64,000 nt of DNA from Cohnella kolymensis (GTDB taxonomy: Bacteria > Bacillota > Bacilli > Paenibacillales > Paenibacillaceae): positions 1 to 64,000 of the forward strand of contig NZ_JXAL01000021.1 in assembly GCF_000829465.1 (NCBI RefSeq), written 5' to 3'. The number at the start of each line of letters is the position of its first letter. Position 1 is the stretch's first letter. Both the position numbers and the translations under genes were made by a program. Positions 34,573-46,315 of the stretch are shown here, piece after piece. The notes under the pieces were generated by a model that was given only the letters and a program-made list of their open reading frames with translations, was not told the origin of the DNA and did not search any database.

Positions 34573-37500
34573 TTAATGCTGAACTTGAACGCTCGTATTT
34601 CCAACAACAAGAATGCCTTTGACATATGCACGGAATTCAAGTTTGAGCTCCGGACCCGCCAAGTCGAAGTCAGCCAGACTGAATCTGAATTGACCTTTGT
34701 CCGCTTGGTTCTGGGAACCGTTGCTGTCCACCGTAGGATGCACTCCGTTAAGGGTTACACTTGCGAGATCGATATCGTCCGTGTTGTAGCCCGAAGGCAG
34801 CCCGACGCGTACGGTAATCTCTTTCTTGTTGGCGTTAATAACAGTAGGTGTAACTTTGATGTCGGCTTCCATGAAGACACTGATTTGCTTCTCCTTCACC
34901 GTTGTGAGTCCTGCACCATTCCTGGCCGTTACCGTGAGGGTGTAATTTCCCGCTTTATTCAGTTGGACAACGGTACCGTTAGGCACGATCGAAGCGGCAG
35001 TATCCCCTGGTGCCTTTAGGGTCATTTGCTCAAAGACGATTCCAGACAGCGAATCAACCGCCTCATAGGAAGCTGTGAAAGCAGTCCCCAACTTGTTTTC
35101 TGCTTTAACGTCGATCGACACTTCCGGAGCGCTGCGATCAATCATGACCTGTACGGTGCGGACCGCTTCCTCATTCCCCGCTTTATCGACGGAGTAGTAG
35201 GAAACCGTATGCACTCCTTCATCGCTCAGGGTGAAGGATGTCCCGTTAACGAAAGGACCGTTATTAACGGAATAGAACGTATTCGCTACCCCACTGACAG
35301 CGTCCGTTGCCGAGAGAGTCACTTGAACAATATCGCTCACCCAACCGGCCGGTGCATTCACAGTCGTGACCGGAGGCTCCCGATCAAGCGGAGTTCCTTT
35401 CATATCGATAATCCGGCCTTCCACAGCGGATGTGTCCGCCGTTATCGTTCCTACACTGCGAATATAGTTGGTGAACACTTCGTAATCCGGAAGGAACAGC
35501 AGCTTGACGCGGCCTTCATTGTAAGCTTTGGCCATTGAGCCGTAGAAATCTCCGCCCTTCGCGGTGAATACATTCGTGGCGACTTCATACTGCGCATTGA
35601 GGTCAAGCGGTGTGTAGCCATTGGCTGTTTTCACTTCCACACGCAGAATACGCTGATTCTCCGGTTTGGTCGAATCGTAAATGAACCTCATGCCCGCTAC
35701 ATGCGGGAAGCGTCCTTCGAGGGCCGGAACCTTGGATACGCCGTTTTCCAGTGCTTCCAACAGTTCCTGTCCGGTCAGGGTCACCGTAACAAGATCGTTA
35801 TTAAAAGGAAGAACCGTCAGCACTTCGCCTTGCGTGATCAGTCCCTGATTAATGGAGGCGCGAATGCCGCCGCCATTCTGCAGCGCGATCACGGCATTCG
35901 TGCCGGCCGCTTTGGCGGCTGCGAGCATGCCGTCGGCAATCAAGTTTCCAAGATTCGTTTCTTTCGCGCGAACATTCGCTCTTTCGCCGTCAAGTACGAC
36001 ATCGCTGTTGCCTACTACAGTTTGACTCAATTCTAGAACGCCCGGTTTGTACTTCGTATCCAAAATCACTTTGGCAGCAGCATCTTCTGCGATGACATAA
36101 GGAGCATTAGCTGCTGTGCCGGTTTTGGCATCAATCGAAATCAGATTATTATTCCATCCGGTTAGTACTCCGTTCGCATCGAACTTAACTTGAAGCTTAC
36201 CGAGGAACAAGCCCTTTTCTCCCGTTTGCACGATGAGCTTCGGCGCGATGTCGCTATTGTCTACGGTAGGCTGATCCAGCTTCGTATGGGTATGCCCGCC
36301 TACAATGATGTCAATCCCTTCAACGGCTGCCGCCAGCTTTTTATCCTCGTCGTAGCCAAGATGAGAGAGCACAATAATTTTGTTGATACCTTGCGCTTCC
36401 AGTTTTGTTACAGTTGCCTCAGCTTTTGCGAACGGCTCGCTAAAGGTAACATCACCCGGCGAGGAAATGTTGGCCGTGTCCGGTGTCGTCAATCCGATCA
36501 GACCGACCTTCTGGCCGCCGATCCGTTTGATCAGCGCAGGATAAATTTTCGCATTGTCGCCCGGCTGCCCGATTGTATCCGAGAATTTCGCGTTCAGTGT
36601 CTCATCTGCCGTGAAATTCACGTTGGACGATACGAACGGAAACTGTGCGTTGCCGATGAAGTCGCCGAGCACCTGAGAGTTTTTATCGAACTCATGGTTA
36701 CCGAACGTCATCGCGTCGTAGCCGGCCATATTCATAAATTCGAGATCCGCTTGACCCAGATACTTATTGAAGTACAACGTACCGGAGAATACGTCTCCCG
36801 CGTCGAGCAAGATCGGATTCGGCGAAGTTTGCTTCGCTTCCTTGATTGCCGTTATTCGGCGCAAGATGTTGTTAGGTGAACTTACCGTGTCAAGATTGGC
36901 GTGCGTATCATTGGTATGCAGCACGGTCAGCGGGAAGCCGGCAGTGCCCGCAATATCGATTTGCGCGAGTACCGCGTCGTGATCCGACACGCGCCCTTTG
37001 GCCGGCGAGAAGTCTGCATTCAAGTGCACCACATCGACGTCGGTGACGGCCGAGAGGTTTTTGCTGACGAGAATATGGTCAAGAACCTGCGAGTTGCCGT
37101 CGAATGTGTAAGTGTATTGCTCTTTCAGCGGCAGCTTCTCGATAAGGTCATCCATCTCGTTGCCCTTTAGTATGGAAACCGTCTTGGTAAATTGGAAGTC
37201 GTTCAAGTCGCCAAGGGCGACAATGTTGGCCTCCGGATTTGCCGACAGAACGTTTTTCACAAAGCCGTTGACGACCTCGGCTATTTTATGGCGTTGTACT
37301 TCACTGGAAAGCACCGGCGGCTGAGTTCCTCCGAATGGACCATTATCGCCGCCCTTCGAGTTGAAATGGTTAGCGATAACAATAACTTTCTCGCCGCCGA
37401 ATTCAAACTGAGCGGCAAGCGGTTTGCGCGAACTCGTGAATGCCGTGTTCAGAGGATCGATTCGGCCCGGGTTAAAGGTCAGTCTGTCCCCGCCCGCATC

Positions 37501-40309
37501 GTAAGCAACCGCGGTGGCTGCCCCGCCTTTCGTGCCGTTTGCGCTGGCGCTTAAGGACACACGTGCGGGATTGTACAGGAAGCCCACCCTGATGTTGCCG
37601 CCGGGTGCGCCCCCGTCAGCATTGTTAGCAGGTGCGATATCGGTAAAGCTGTATGCCGGTCCGCCGGCTGCCTGGATGGCCTGGATCAAGGCAGCATAGC
37701 TCTGATTGGCCTCAACCGTTCCATCATTCGTTTCACCGTTGTTGTCCTGTACTTCCACAAGCCCAATGATATCAGGTGTTTTGAGGTTGGCAACGATTGA
37801 TTCTGCCAGCTTGGCAATTTTGGCCGCTCCCACACCCGGATTAAAGTTTTCGATATTGTAGCTGGCAATCCTCAGCTGTTCGTTATCGACGGCAATCGTG
37901 GAAGTTTCCCGCGCAAAAGTACCGCCCGCGATCTGCGGCAAGCCGTTCAAAGGAGGAATGATCTTGTAATTACCGAAGTTGTACCCGACAACGCCGGTAA
38001 TATTACCGCCAAACTTATCTCCGGTGTTGACTTCCTGTCCCGGATTGCCATATGCGATGATGAGCCGCTGTGGATTCAGATTGTTTAAGCCTTTCAGTAC
38101 GAGCCCGCCCGCCGGAGTGATTACATCCGCGGCGTCATTATCGATCCGCGTCGGAATATTATGGATTTGCGAGTTGCCCGTTCCGCTGGTCCAATAAGGG
38201 CTCAGTATGGTCGGATTCGGCAGTTCGACCCGCATACCTTCCAGGGACTCATAGAAATCGATGGCATCCTCTGCAGGTTCAAAGCTCGTCATGCCGTCGT
38301 TATCTACAACGGAGGATGGGATGACTCTGCCTGCTTTGCCGAGAACGACCGGTGCCGGAAGCGGATTTCCGGAAGAGATGACTCTCTGGTTCGTCAAAGT
38401 AATTTGAGTCGACGTAAGATTGCTATTGCTTCCTTCGTTAAATTCCGAAACCGTGCCGTTAACGGAAACAAGGTCTCCAATGGCCGGCTTTAATGAAGTG
38501 CTTGTAGAAAATACGAATATTCCTTCAGAAGTATCGGCATTGGCATCGGGAGAGGGATCCTGCATAAAGAAGCCCCTGTAGGCGCCATTCGCGAAGGTAT
38601 AGCCGTACTGCGTGACAATGCCTTCAACTCCTTGCACAGCTTGACCTGTGAAATCGGAGGTGTGCGTCTCGCCCTGCAGATCGCGTATGCGCGGGATTTG
38701 TGAAGCTGTGTACTCGAATGTGTAGACTTCGGATGTAACGCCGTCATTTACCGCAACCGCCTTAATGGTCATATTCTCGTTGACGGTAATCGGCTGCGTA
38801 TATAACGGACTGTCCGCCGTAGGGGTCGTACCGTCCACCGTGTAGTGGATCGCTGCGCCTGCCGTCGGACTGGTCAGCGTTACTTGACTGCCGATGATAA
38901 TTCTGCCTGCCGACGGTGTCGCAACAACCGAAAACAGCTTCTCGACGAGCGCGTTTTCATTAAGCGGAACAAATTGGTACACTCCGTCGAATTGCTTGAT
39001 GACTCCTGTAATTTGTTCGAAGTGCGCACCGACTGCCAGCTTGGAGAGTGGGGAGAAAATCGTGAAATTTACGTTGTTCTGGTCGGCGGTCACCGCGTTG
39101 CCATTTTTCGCTGTAATCGTCACGTTCTCCATCGTCACAAGCTCGGCTTCAAGCTGCTCCCCATTCGGAGCGGACAATTGAGCGGCAGTAATGAGCTGAG
39201 GCGCGGGAACTCCTGCATTCTCCTCAACAACGCTGTAAGAAAGTCCCGTTACCGGCTTGATCTCCTGCAGGTTGCGGAAGATATCGAGTTCGCCGGAAAC
39301 CCTGACGCGGTCTCCGATCTCGGCAAACAGCGGGAAATCAAATAAAACGATACCCCCGGTCTCATCCTGAATGTAAGCTTCACGTCCATCAATATGCGTC
39401 AAAATGCCTTCCGTCAGCACGTTCCTGCCATCCGGGGCCGTTCTCGCCGCGGCAACATCCGTCTTCTGGAGTACCGGGTAATCAAAGGTTGATACGTCGC
39501 TGTTCGCGTAATCCGGCGCGCGGCGTAAGCCCTGATTGTAGACGGAACTTGGATCGTTAAAGGCGAGGAATACTGCGCGTACTCAGCCCCGTTTACCGAA
39601 GCATACACGGTAGAGCCCGCAGTTGCAGACTCTAAGGACACAGAAAGTGTTCCTGCCGGCCATGCGTTCGGGGCAGGAGCTGCCGTAACCGCAGCCGCCC
39701 TCACGACATAGCTGCTGTTTCTAGGATCCGGTGTGTCCACTCTAAAATCACTATCGCTATTCGAATCAAATCCTCGGCTATCCGGGTGTGCACCGGGCGC
39801 TGCTTTACGAATTGCGGCTGTTGTGTTGCTGGTTGCATAGGCCACGAAATCCAGCACTTCCACTGAGCCGCCGGTGCCGCGTACCAGATCCACTTTGCCT
39901 CCGGTTCCGCCCATCGCAATCGTTCCGATCTTATCAGGAGCGGGCAAACTCGCCGTACCTCCTGTACCCGCAGCCTCTTGAATAAGATAATAGCCTTTTG
40001 CTTTAATCGTTCCAGTTAATGCGGTTGAGCCAGATGTTTCGGAAATTGTACCCGAGGAAGCGGCATACCGAACCCTCCAACCCGTTATGTCAATCGTCGT
40101 ATCAGTTGGGTTATATAATTCGATAAAATCATTCTTTAAAACCGCATTGAGGTTTCCGCCGCCGCCATACACCTGACTGATGACGACCTGACTACCGTCT
40201 GTAGCGGCGTATGTACTATTTACACCATAAGGAAGGACCAGACCGATCATCATGCAAAGGCCAAAATCAGACTGATCCACTTTCTTTTTGCGTGCATTAT
40301 AACAGTCAA
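34573..40309 (-). pseudogene. Giant extracellular nuclease/5'-nucleotidase, frameshifted twice
   Basis: About 1,910 residues once repaired. Order: signal peptide (KRKWISLILAFA then MMIGLVLPYG; one base missing at about 40253), lamin-tail-like domain (SQVYGGGGNLNAVLKNDFIEL), beta-sandwich, one missing base near 39515, OB-fold (HIDGREAYIQDETGGIVLF), chitobiase-type repeat (IHYTVDGTTPTADSPLY), second OB-fold, endonuclease/exonuclease/phosphatase domain (IASYNIENFNPG, DIIGLVEVQDNNG, LDHILVS, SDHDAV), metallophosphatase 5'-nucleotidase (LHTNDTHAN, LDAGDVFSG, FGNHEFD, GGHTHT) with its C-terminal domain (LQNGGGIRASI), then Ig-like modules. Architecture resembles Bacillus YhcR: degrade external nucleic acid and dephosphorylate the nucleotides. 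No LPXTG anchor is seen. TTG start at 40309 follows AAAGGAGAGG. Confidence 0.85.
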
Positions 40310-40676
40310 GCTGCACCTCTCCTTTAAAATAGTTCGAAGTATAAGGCAAGTTTCATGCGGATTTGTGAAGCGGTATTGGACGACACACGACTAAACCGAC
40401 GGCTCACCTCCCTCATCGAATCAAGTTTCATGGCTATCTAGAATATTTACCCAAGTGATGTCACTAAGTCCCACGTCTATACTTGTCTCCAAGCGTTAAC
40501 TAGAATAACATTAAAGCCTCACAGATTCTGTCGGATGGCGCACCTTCGATGGGCAAGTTTTCTGCGATAAAATGTGAGATCCTCTTAAATTTCGACATTC
40601 TTCGTACACGAAACATCGTACAATGTAGAATGCCAAGCGAGTCATCCAGACATTTTGCAGATAAGGGGTATGTTTT
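40310..40676. other. Intergenic region between divergent genes
   Basis: 367 bases between the nuclease and the GGDEF kinase genes. It must hold two divergent promoters; I see AAGGGG before the kinase GTG but no convincing -35/-10 pair, repeat or gene. Confidence 0.5.
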
Positions 40677-42254
40677 GTGTTGGAAAAATTGATGAGAAGA
40701 GTTGTAATCCCATTTTTCATCGTATTTATATTCGCCGCGTCATTTTTCCTGGAGAAACAGCCGAGTGCGATATTGCTTCTCGTTTCGGGCTTCTTACTTA
40801 CATTTGTTGTTAATCTGCATTACAAAATACCGTATGCCGTTTATCTTCAACCTCTGCTGCTTGCGTTGTTTCACTGGTCAAGCCATTTAAACTGGTGCTA
40901 TATCTTGTATATCATCTTGCTTATTCTATCCGTGCAGAAAAAACTGCGAATAAGCCGGTTGATCCTGCTGGCAGCAGGCTATTCCAGCCTTTATACATTC
41001 ATACGGCTGACCTATCTCCCTTTGACTAAGTACAACTTGCTGGTCTCGGTTCAGGATTTAATGAGCTTTATTCTGCTCGTGTTTCTGATGCGCTATCTAT
41101 TAACAACCGAGTTGGAGAAAAGGCAGCTGCTCAAAAGGAACCGTTTCTTGATCACGCACGACCCGCTTACCGGCGTTCTAAACTATGAAGGCTACATACA
41201 GGCGATCGAAGGTTTAACACAGAAGAAAAATGCGAATTTTGTTCTGGTGCTGCTGGACTTTCAAGATTTTAAAAGCGTAAACAATCAAAGCATTGCCAGC
41301 GGAAATGAAATTCTGATCAATATTTCCCGTCTGCTGCAAACGTATTTTCCCGACGCACTCGCGATATCCAGATACGCCGGCGATCGCTTCGCCTTGATAC
41401 TGCCCGATCACGATAATGCGATTGATGATTTCCTTTCCTTGCTCGACTCCAAATTACTAGGCTATGAGGTAACGTACTGCCTCACTTTGTTCCCGGCAGA
41501 AGTCCGCACCGTTCAAGAGATCATTGCGTTGGCGGAAGACAGGTTATTTCAAAATAAAAGACTGCTGTGGATGAAACGCGAGGAGCAGATGGTTCAATCC
41601 GAAAAGATGAAAATCGTCGGTGAACTGGCTGCCGGCATGGCTCATGAAATTCGTAATCCGTTGACCGCCATGCAGGGATTCATGCAGCTTTCGAAGAGCC
41701 AATCTTACAACATTCAGCCCTGGTTTGATCTCATCATGAATGAAATCAAGAGGATGAATGAATTGACGGCGGAGTTTTTGCAATTCTCGAAACCGCACAT
41801 CAGCAATATGAGACCGGAATCCATGGCAAAGTGTATCGACAGGGTTGTATTCCTCACGGAATCTCAAGCGACCTCTCGCGGTCACTATCTGACTGTAAGC
41901 AATGTTGAGGAATCTGTACTGGTGAAAATGGATCGCGATAAAGTGGTGCAGGTATTGTTAAATCTGATCCGAAACGCGATGGAAGCGATGATTGAACCGG
42001 GTCATATTTACGTGCGGGCAAGGCAAGTGAATAAAGAGGTGGTCGTAGACATACAGGATACGGGCACCGGCATGCCCGACGACATCCTGCAAAATATCTT
42101 TAACCCGTTCTATACGACGAAAGAAAACGGAACGGGACTGGGTTTATCGATCTGCTACAAAATCGTTCAAGACCATGGCGGAAGCTTGTCCGTGCAAAGC
42201 ACGGTCGACGAAGGTTCGGTTTTTACCGTTAAATTACCTGTCATGACAGCATAA
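40677..42254 (+). CDS. Membrane sensor histidine kinase with degenerate GGDEF domain
   Basis: A 525-residue protein: six or so N-terminal membrane helices (residues 8-145), a GGDEF domain (THDPLTGVLNYEGY, VLVLLDFQDFKSVNN, SRYAGDRFALIL; about 160-290) in which GG(D/E)EF has become AGDRF, then HisKA (GELAAGMAHEIRNPLTAMQGF, about 315) and HATPase (NLIRNAMEAM, DTGTGMP, GTGLGLSICYKIV). The missing GGDEF catalytic residues suggest a c-di-GMP or nucleotide sensor rather than a cyclase. The kinase half resembles KinB/ResE-like sporulation-type kinases. GTG start with AAGGGG eight bases upstream. No cognate regulator nearby. Confidence 0.86.
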   Translation: MLEKLMRRVVIPFFIVFIFAASFFLEKQPSAILLLVSGFLLTFVVNLHYKIPYAVYLQPLLLALFHWSSHLNWCYILYIILLILSVQKKLRISRLILLAAGYSSLYTFIRLTYLPLTKYNLLVSVQDLMSFILLVFLMRYLLTTELEKRQLLKRNRFLITHDPLTGVLNYEGYIQAIEGLTQKKNANFVLVLLDFQDFKSVNNQSIASGNEILINISRLLQTYFPDALAISRYAGDRFALILPDHDNAIDDFLSLLDSKLLGYEVTYCLTLFPAEVRTVQEIIALAEDRLFQNKRLLWMKREEQMVQSEKMKIVGELAAGMAHEIRNPLTAMQGFMQLSKSQSYNIQPWFDLIMNEIKRMNELTAEFLQFSKPHISNMRPESMAKCIDRVVFLTESQATSRGHYLTVSNVEESVLVKMDRDKVVQVLLNLIRNAMEAMIEPGHIYVRARQVNKEVVVDIQDTGTGMPDDILQNIFNPFYTTKENGTGLGLSICYKIVQDHGGSLSVQSTVDEGSVFTVKLPVMTA

Positions 42255-42291
42255 GACCGGCTTTATCGCACGGACCTGTATCTTTGGCAGC

Positions 42292-43418
42292 TTAGTATAA
42301 AACTAATGGCTGCGCCCCGCAGCATACAAAAGGAAGCGCCCGGTATCCCCAATGGGTGATGACAAAACCGCCAAGCATGGAGCCCAGCGTTATCCCGATA
42401 TAAAGAGCGGTATTGTTCCATGCCATGACAGACCCGCGTCCGTTCGGATTTTCCATGGCCAAACGGGCTTGATAGGAGGTAAATCCCGCGTAACCTGCGA
42501 ATGCCCACATGAACTGGAAGAAGTAAACCCAATCACCGGACGAGAAAAATATTCCGAGCCCCAAAAGCGCTAATGTCAACAAAATGAGCGTGAGCTTTGA
42601 AATTCTCCCTTCCCCGAATTTATCCGTCATTTGGCCGCTCGCAATACTTCCTAAAACCGCCCCGATCCCATAGAACGTAACCGCCAAAGCCACTTCAGAG
42701 GAAGAGAATCCATTCTCGTAATGAAGAGCAGCGCCCAGATAAACATAAAGTGCATACATAGAGATCCCCCACACTGTAGTCACACTTACTGAGCGAAGGA
42801 TCCTAAGGAGATTCCCCTTTTGCATTTTCCCTCTTGCAGTGAATGCGACCGTCACCTTCCCCCATGTTCTGAAATTCACGATGGCCAATACGGCGCCTAA
42901 GCTTGCCAATACGGCAAAAACCGAACGCCAGCCCCACATGCTTTCTATTAATATGCCGATAGGAGCCCCTGCCCACAGCGCCGTTAAATGCCCGGACACG
43001 ACAACCGAGAGCCATGAGCCCCGCCGGTTATGGGGTGCGATATCCCCGATAATGGCGTAGATCAGCGGGGTGACGGAAGCTACCGACATACCCGCCAGAA
43101 TGCGGCTGACTAAGAGCCAAGCAAACGATGGCGCGCCTGCCGTTAACAAATTGGATAATGCGAACATAAGCAGGCCCGAAGCAATAAGATTTCTCCTTCC
43201 TTCTTTGTCGGAAATCCAGCCGAAGAACGGGGCGCAATTGCGTAAGTCAAAGCGAAAACACTGACCATCCAGCCGGTCTGGGCTGAGGTCACCTTATATT
43301 CCTCTGAAATGAAAGGCAGCAAAGGCGATATGACAAATAATTCGGTCCCCATCAGAAACAAGGTTATCCATCCCACCGTTAAACCCGCCTTTCCGCTTAA
43401 CAGCATACGATCCCTCAT
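42292..43418 (-). pseudogene. MFS transporter (drug/arabinose-efflux type), frameshifted
   Basis: About 385 residues with 12 predicted helices. The N-terminus (LTVGWITLFLMGTELFVISP, VTSAQTGWMVSVFALTYAIA) breaks at 43227-43231; one added base gives FFGWISDKEGRRNLIASGLL, the motif-A loop, which leads into LLMFALSNLLTA and the rest. Motif A and the DHA12-like first helix place it with drug:H+ antiporters and sugar efflux proteins. The end is also doubtful: in another frame it continues AAISFILSCQRYRSVR to 42263. ATG at 43418 chosen from the start of the hydrophobic region. Divergent from the SsuC-like gene. Confidence 0.75.
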
Positions 43419-43512
43419 TCGGAATTTTTCATATGTATATTCTTCAGGGGGATCAATCGCACTTGAATGAGGGTAGGCGCATATCATGCAATTATTAAGG
43501 GTGGTGAACCAC

Positions 43513-44328
43513 TTGGAGAATGAAAAGAGCGGACTAAGCCCGATAGAACTTGAAAAAAACGAATGGAGGAAACAAGAGAGGAACAGAAAGCAGCAACGCT
43601 GGCTCACCCTCGCGTCGCCGTTATTCCTCCTCGGGCTGTGGGAGATTCTGGCGCGCAGCGGGATGATCGATTCACGCTTTTTCCCTCCGCCAACGACCAT
43701 TGTTCAGACCTTCTGGGATCTGGCGTTAAGCGGCGAGCTGCTTCCGCATGTAGGGATAAGCTTGACACGGATCTTTATGGGCTTTGCGGCGGGAACGATA
43801 CCGGGTGTTCTCCTTGGACTGCTTATGGGAATGTACCGGCCGTTAAAATCATTTTTTTCTCCCCTGCTGATGGCCTTAATGCCGATCCCGACACTTGCGT
43901 TGATGCCGCTGATCCTCATCTTGTTCGGCATCGGCGAGGTATCCAAGGTGGTTACGATCGCGGGCAGCGTTTTTTTTCCTGTTGTGATCAACACCGCTGT
44001 CGGCGTGGCAAATATCGACCGTTCTTATGTAGATGTAGCGAAAAACTACGGTGCCGGCCCTGGGCAGTTCTTTTTTCGAATCGCCTTGCCCGGTGCGCTG
44101 CCTGTCATGATGGAAGGAATTCAGATGGGTCAGGCCATTGCGCTCTTGACCATCGTGGCGGCGGAAATGATCGGAGCGGATTCGGGAATCGGATATCTCA
44201 TATGGAGCTCGTACAAAGTATTTAATTTCAAGCCGATGTATGTCGGGTTGATCCTGATCTCCTTTTTCGGCTATTTATTCTCCATTCTGCTTCGCTGGCT
44301 TCAGCAGAAACTGGTTCCTTGGCAATAA
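43513..44328 (+). CDS. ABC transporter permease (SsuC/TauC/NMT1-type)
   Basis: A 271-residue inner-membrane permease with six helices. It has PPPTTIVQTFWDLALSGEL, the EAA docking loop as VDVAKNYGAGPGQFFFRIAL, and AAEMIGADSGIGYLIW, typical of the nitrate/sulfonate/taurine and thiamine-precursor group. TTG at 43513 follows GGGTGGTG; an upstream ATG at 43486 has no ribosome site. First gene of a permease, ATPase and receptor operon. Confidence 0.87.
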   Translation: MENEKSGLSPIELEKNEWRKQERNRKQQRWLTLASPLFLLGLWEILARSGMIDSRFFPPPTTIVQTFWDLALSGELLPHVGISLTRIFMGFAAGTIPGVLLGLLMGMYRPLKSFFSPLLMALMPIPTLALMPLILILFGIGEVSKVVTIAGSVFFPVVINTAVGVANIDRSYVDVAKNYGAGPGQFFFRIALPGALPVMMEGIQMGQAIALLTIVAAEMIGADSGIGYLIWSSYKVFNFKPMYVGLILISFFGYLFSILLRWLQQKLVPWQ

Positions 44329-44367
44329 CTGCGCATCGCGCCGACGTCTGGCTTAGGGGGGGACAAT

Positions 44368-45152
44368 GTGACTAGAGAGATCAAGATTTCCATCAACCGT
44401 CTCACTAAGGCGTTTTATGCGAAAAATCGTCATGTGACGGCGCTGAAGGATGTTACTCTGCAAGTCGAGGAAGGTGAATTCGTTTGTCTCGTCGGCCCAA
44501 GCGGATGCGGCAAAACAACGCTTCTTCGTATTCTCGCCGGCTTGGAACAGCCCAGTGCGGAAGCTTCACCATTGTCAGGAGCGGCGACGATAAACCGCTT
44601 CAGTCGATGATCTTCCAACAAAACGGCGTGATTCCCTGGATGACGGTAAAAGACAATGTCGCGTTCGGCTTGAAGATGCGCCGATTGCCGTCGGCCTTAG
44701 TGAAGGAACGAGTGGATTATTACCTGCACAAGGTCGGGCTGTCTCAATTCGCCAACCTGTATCCGAAGGAGCTCTCCGGCGGCATGAAGCAAAGAGTGAG
44801 CATCGCCCGGGCGTTCGCCAACGATCCGGAAATATTGCTGATGGATGAACCGTTCGCAGCATTGGATGAGCAGAATAAATTCATTTTGCAAGAAGAGCTT
44901 CTTAACATATGGGGCGAAACCAAGAAAACCGTTCTGTTTATTACACACAGCATTGATGAAGCGATGATGCTGGGCGACCGCACGATCCTATTTTCAGCGC
45001 ACCCGGGAACAATCGTCGGCGATAAAAGAATGGAGCTTCCAAGACCGCGCACAACCGCAGGAATACGTTCCGACCGCAGAATGACCGATATGTTCGTCGA
45101 AATTTGGAATCACCTGCAAAAAGAAGTACAGCGCTCGAGAGAACTTTCATAA
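44368..45152 (+). pseudogene. ABC transporter ATP-binding protein (SsuB/TauB-type), frameshifted
   Basis: About 261 residues. Walker A ([18 protein letters not shown]) lies in the first frame; after one missing base near 44558 the second frame continues [20 protein letters not shown], then QNGVIPWMTVKDNVAFGLKM, the signature LSGGMKQRVSIARAF, Walker B ILLMDEPFAALDE and FITHSIDEA. Both halves are canonical and neither shows other damage, so a sequence error is likely. GTG start after AGGGGGG. It energises the neighbouring permease. Confidence 0.85.
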
Positions 45153-45166
45153 AAGGGATGATTGCG

Positions 45167-46264
45167 TTGAAAAAGTGGAGCATGTCCTTATTGTCAATTG
45201 TTGTTATGACGGCTTTGGTGCTGGCGGGATGCAATCGAGGAGACTCTGCCGAACCGTCCGCTTCCGCCTCCGGTTCCACAGGGCAAGAACAGGCTGCGGG
45301 CGAAGATCTTGCTCCGCTCAAGGAGAAGACTAAGGTCATTATCGCCGAGGACGGCGCCGCATCCGGTGCGGGCTTTTATATCGCCGACAAAAAAGGTTAC
45401 TTCAAAAACTATAATATCGATGTCGAGTTCGCCACATTCTCCAACAGCGATGATATGCTTCCCGCTTTAGCGGCCGGCCAGATTGATATCGCAGGTGGCA
45501 TATCCACCGCATCGTTCTTCAACTCCATCGCCCAAGGCATCAATGTCAAAATGATCGCGGACAAAGGGCATAACAGGAAAGGCGAATCGTATTTCACCTT
45601 TGTCATCGATAAGGATCAGGAAGGTGTCATTAAGGACTACAAGGATTTGAAGGGCAAGCGAATCGCGGTGTCGGGCGAAAATTCCGTAGACGATTATATA
45701 TTCCAGGAGATGCTGAATCACGCAGGATTTACCCGCGATGACGTGCAGTTTGTTCTCATTCCTGACTTCCCTAACATGCTTGCAGGAATGGAAACCAATT
45801 CGCTGGATGCTGCTCTGCAGATAGAACCGCTCATTACGAAAGGCGCGGCAGACGGGATTCACGTCAAGTTCCTGGATGCTACCGATTTCGCCCCTGAAGC
45901 CCAGATTGCGATGGTGCTGGCTTCACCGAAATTTGTAGATGAGAAGCGCGATGTCGCCATCCGGTTTATGCTTGCCTACCTGAAGGGACTGCGTGATTAT
46001 AACGATGTATTCGTAAAAGGAACCGGAGATAAAGAGGGCGTAATTAACATCATGACGGAGTATACGGCTCTCAAGGAACCGAAGTTATGGGAGCAGGTGA
46101 ACGTCACCGGACTTGACCCTAACGGCAAAATGTTCGTAGATGACATTAAGAAACAGTATGAGTGGTATAAGGAAAGAGGAGCTTTGATCAAAGATATCGA
46201 TCTGAACCAGGCGATCGATACGTCCCTCGCTGAAGAGGCGGTAAAGATTCTCGGTCAATATTGA
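45167..46264 (+). CDS. ABC transporter substrate-binding lipoprotein (NMT1/SsuA-like)
   Basis: A 365-residue receptor. Signal peptide ends VLAGC (lipobox), then a Ser/Glu-rich linker. The fold starts KVIIAEDGAASGAGFYIADK, with DKKGYFKNYNIDVEF, ALAAGQIDIAGGISTASFFN and AALQIEPLITKGAADG, typical of NMT1/THI5 and aliphatic-sulfonate receptors. TTG at 45167 follows AAAGGG; an ATG three codons earlier is possible. The ligand is unknown: no thiamine riboswitch is visible upstream of the operon, which argues mildly against a thiamine precursor. Confidence 0.87.
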   Translation: MKKWSMSLLSIVVMTALVLAGCNRGDSAEPSASASGSTGQEQAAGEDLAPLKEKTKVIIAEDGAASGAGFYIADKKGYFKNYNIDVEFATFSNSDDMLPALAAGQIDIAGGISTASFFNSIAQGINVKMIADKGHNRKGESYFTFVIDKDQEGVIKDYKDLKGKRIAVSGENSVDDYIFQEMLNHAGFTRDDVQFVLIPDFPNMLAGMETNSLDAALQIEPLITKGAADGIHVKFLDATDFAPEAQIAMVLASPKFVDEKRDVAIRFMLAYLKGLRDYNDVFVKGTGDKEGVINIMTEYTALKEPKLWEQVNVTGLDPNGKMFVDDIKKQYEWYKERGALIKDIDLNQAIDTSLAEEAVKILGQY

Positions 46265-46269
46265 GACAG

Positions 46270-46304
46270 AAGGCCATCCCTCTCTTCGGAAGGGATGGCC
46301 TCTT
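46270..46304. terminator. Terminator between convergent importer and MBL genes
   Basis: AAGGCCATCCCT pairs with AGGGATGGCCTCTTT; the plus-strand T-run is short and follows a CTC. Confidence 0.75.
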
Positions 46305-46315
46305 TATCGCTGCAG

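Noticed and set aside
34576..39345. Many plus-strand open frames opposite the nuclease gene, some over 150 codons
   Set aside because: The nuclease frame matches known domains throughout; the opposite frames show no motifs and arise from codon bias.
43419..43512. Thiamine riboswitch before the NMT1-type importer
   Set aside because: The short gap between divergent genes lacks the conserved CUGAGA and related thi-box blocks.
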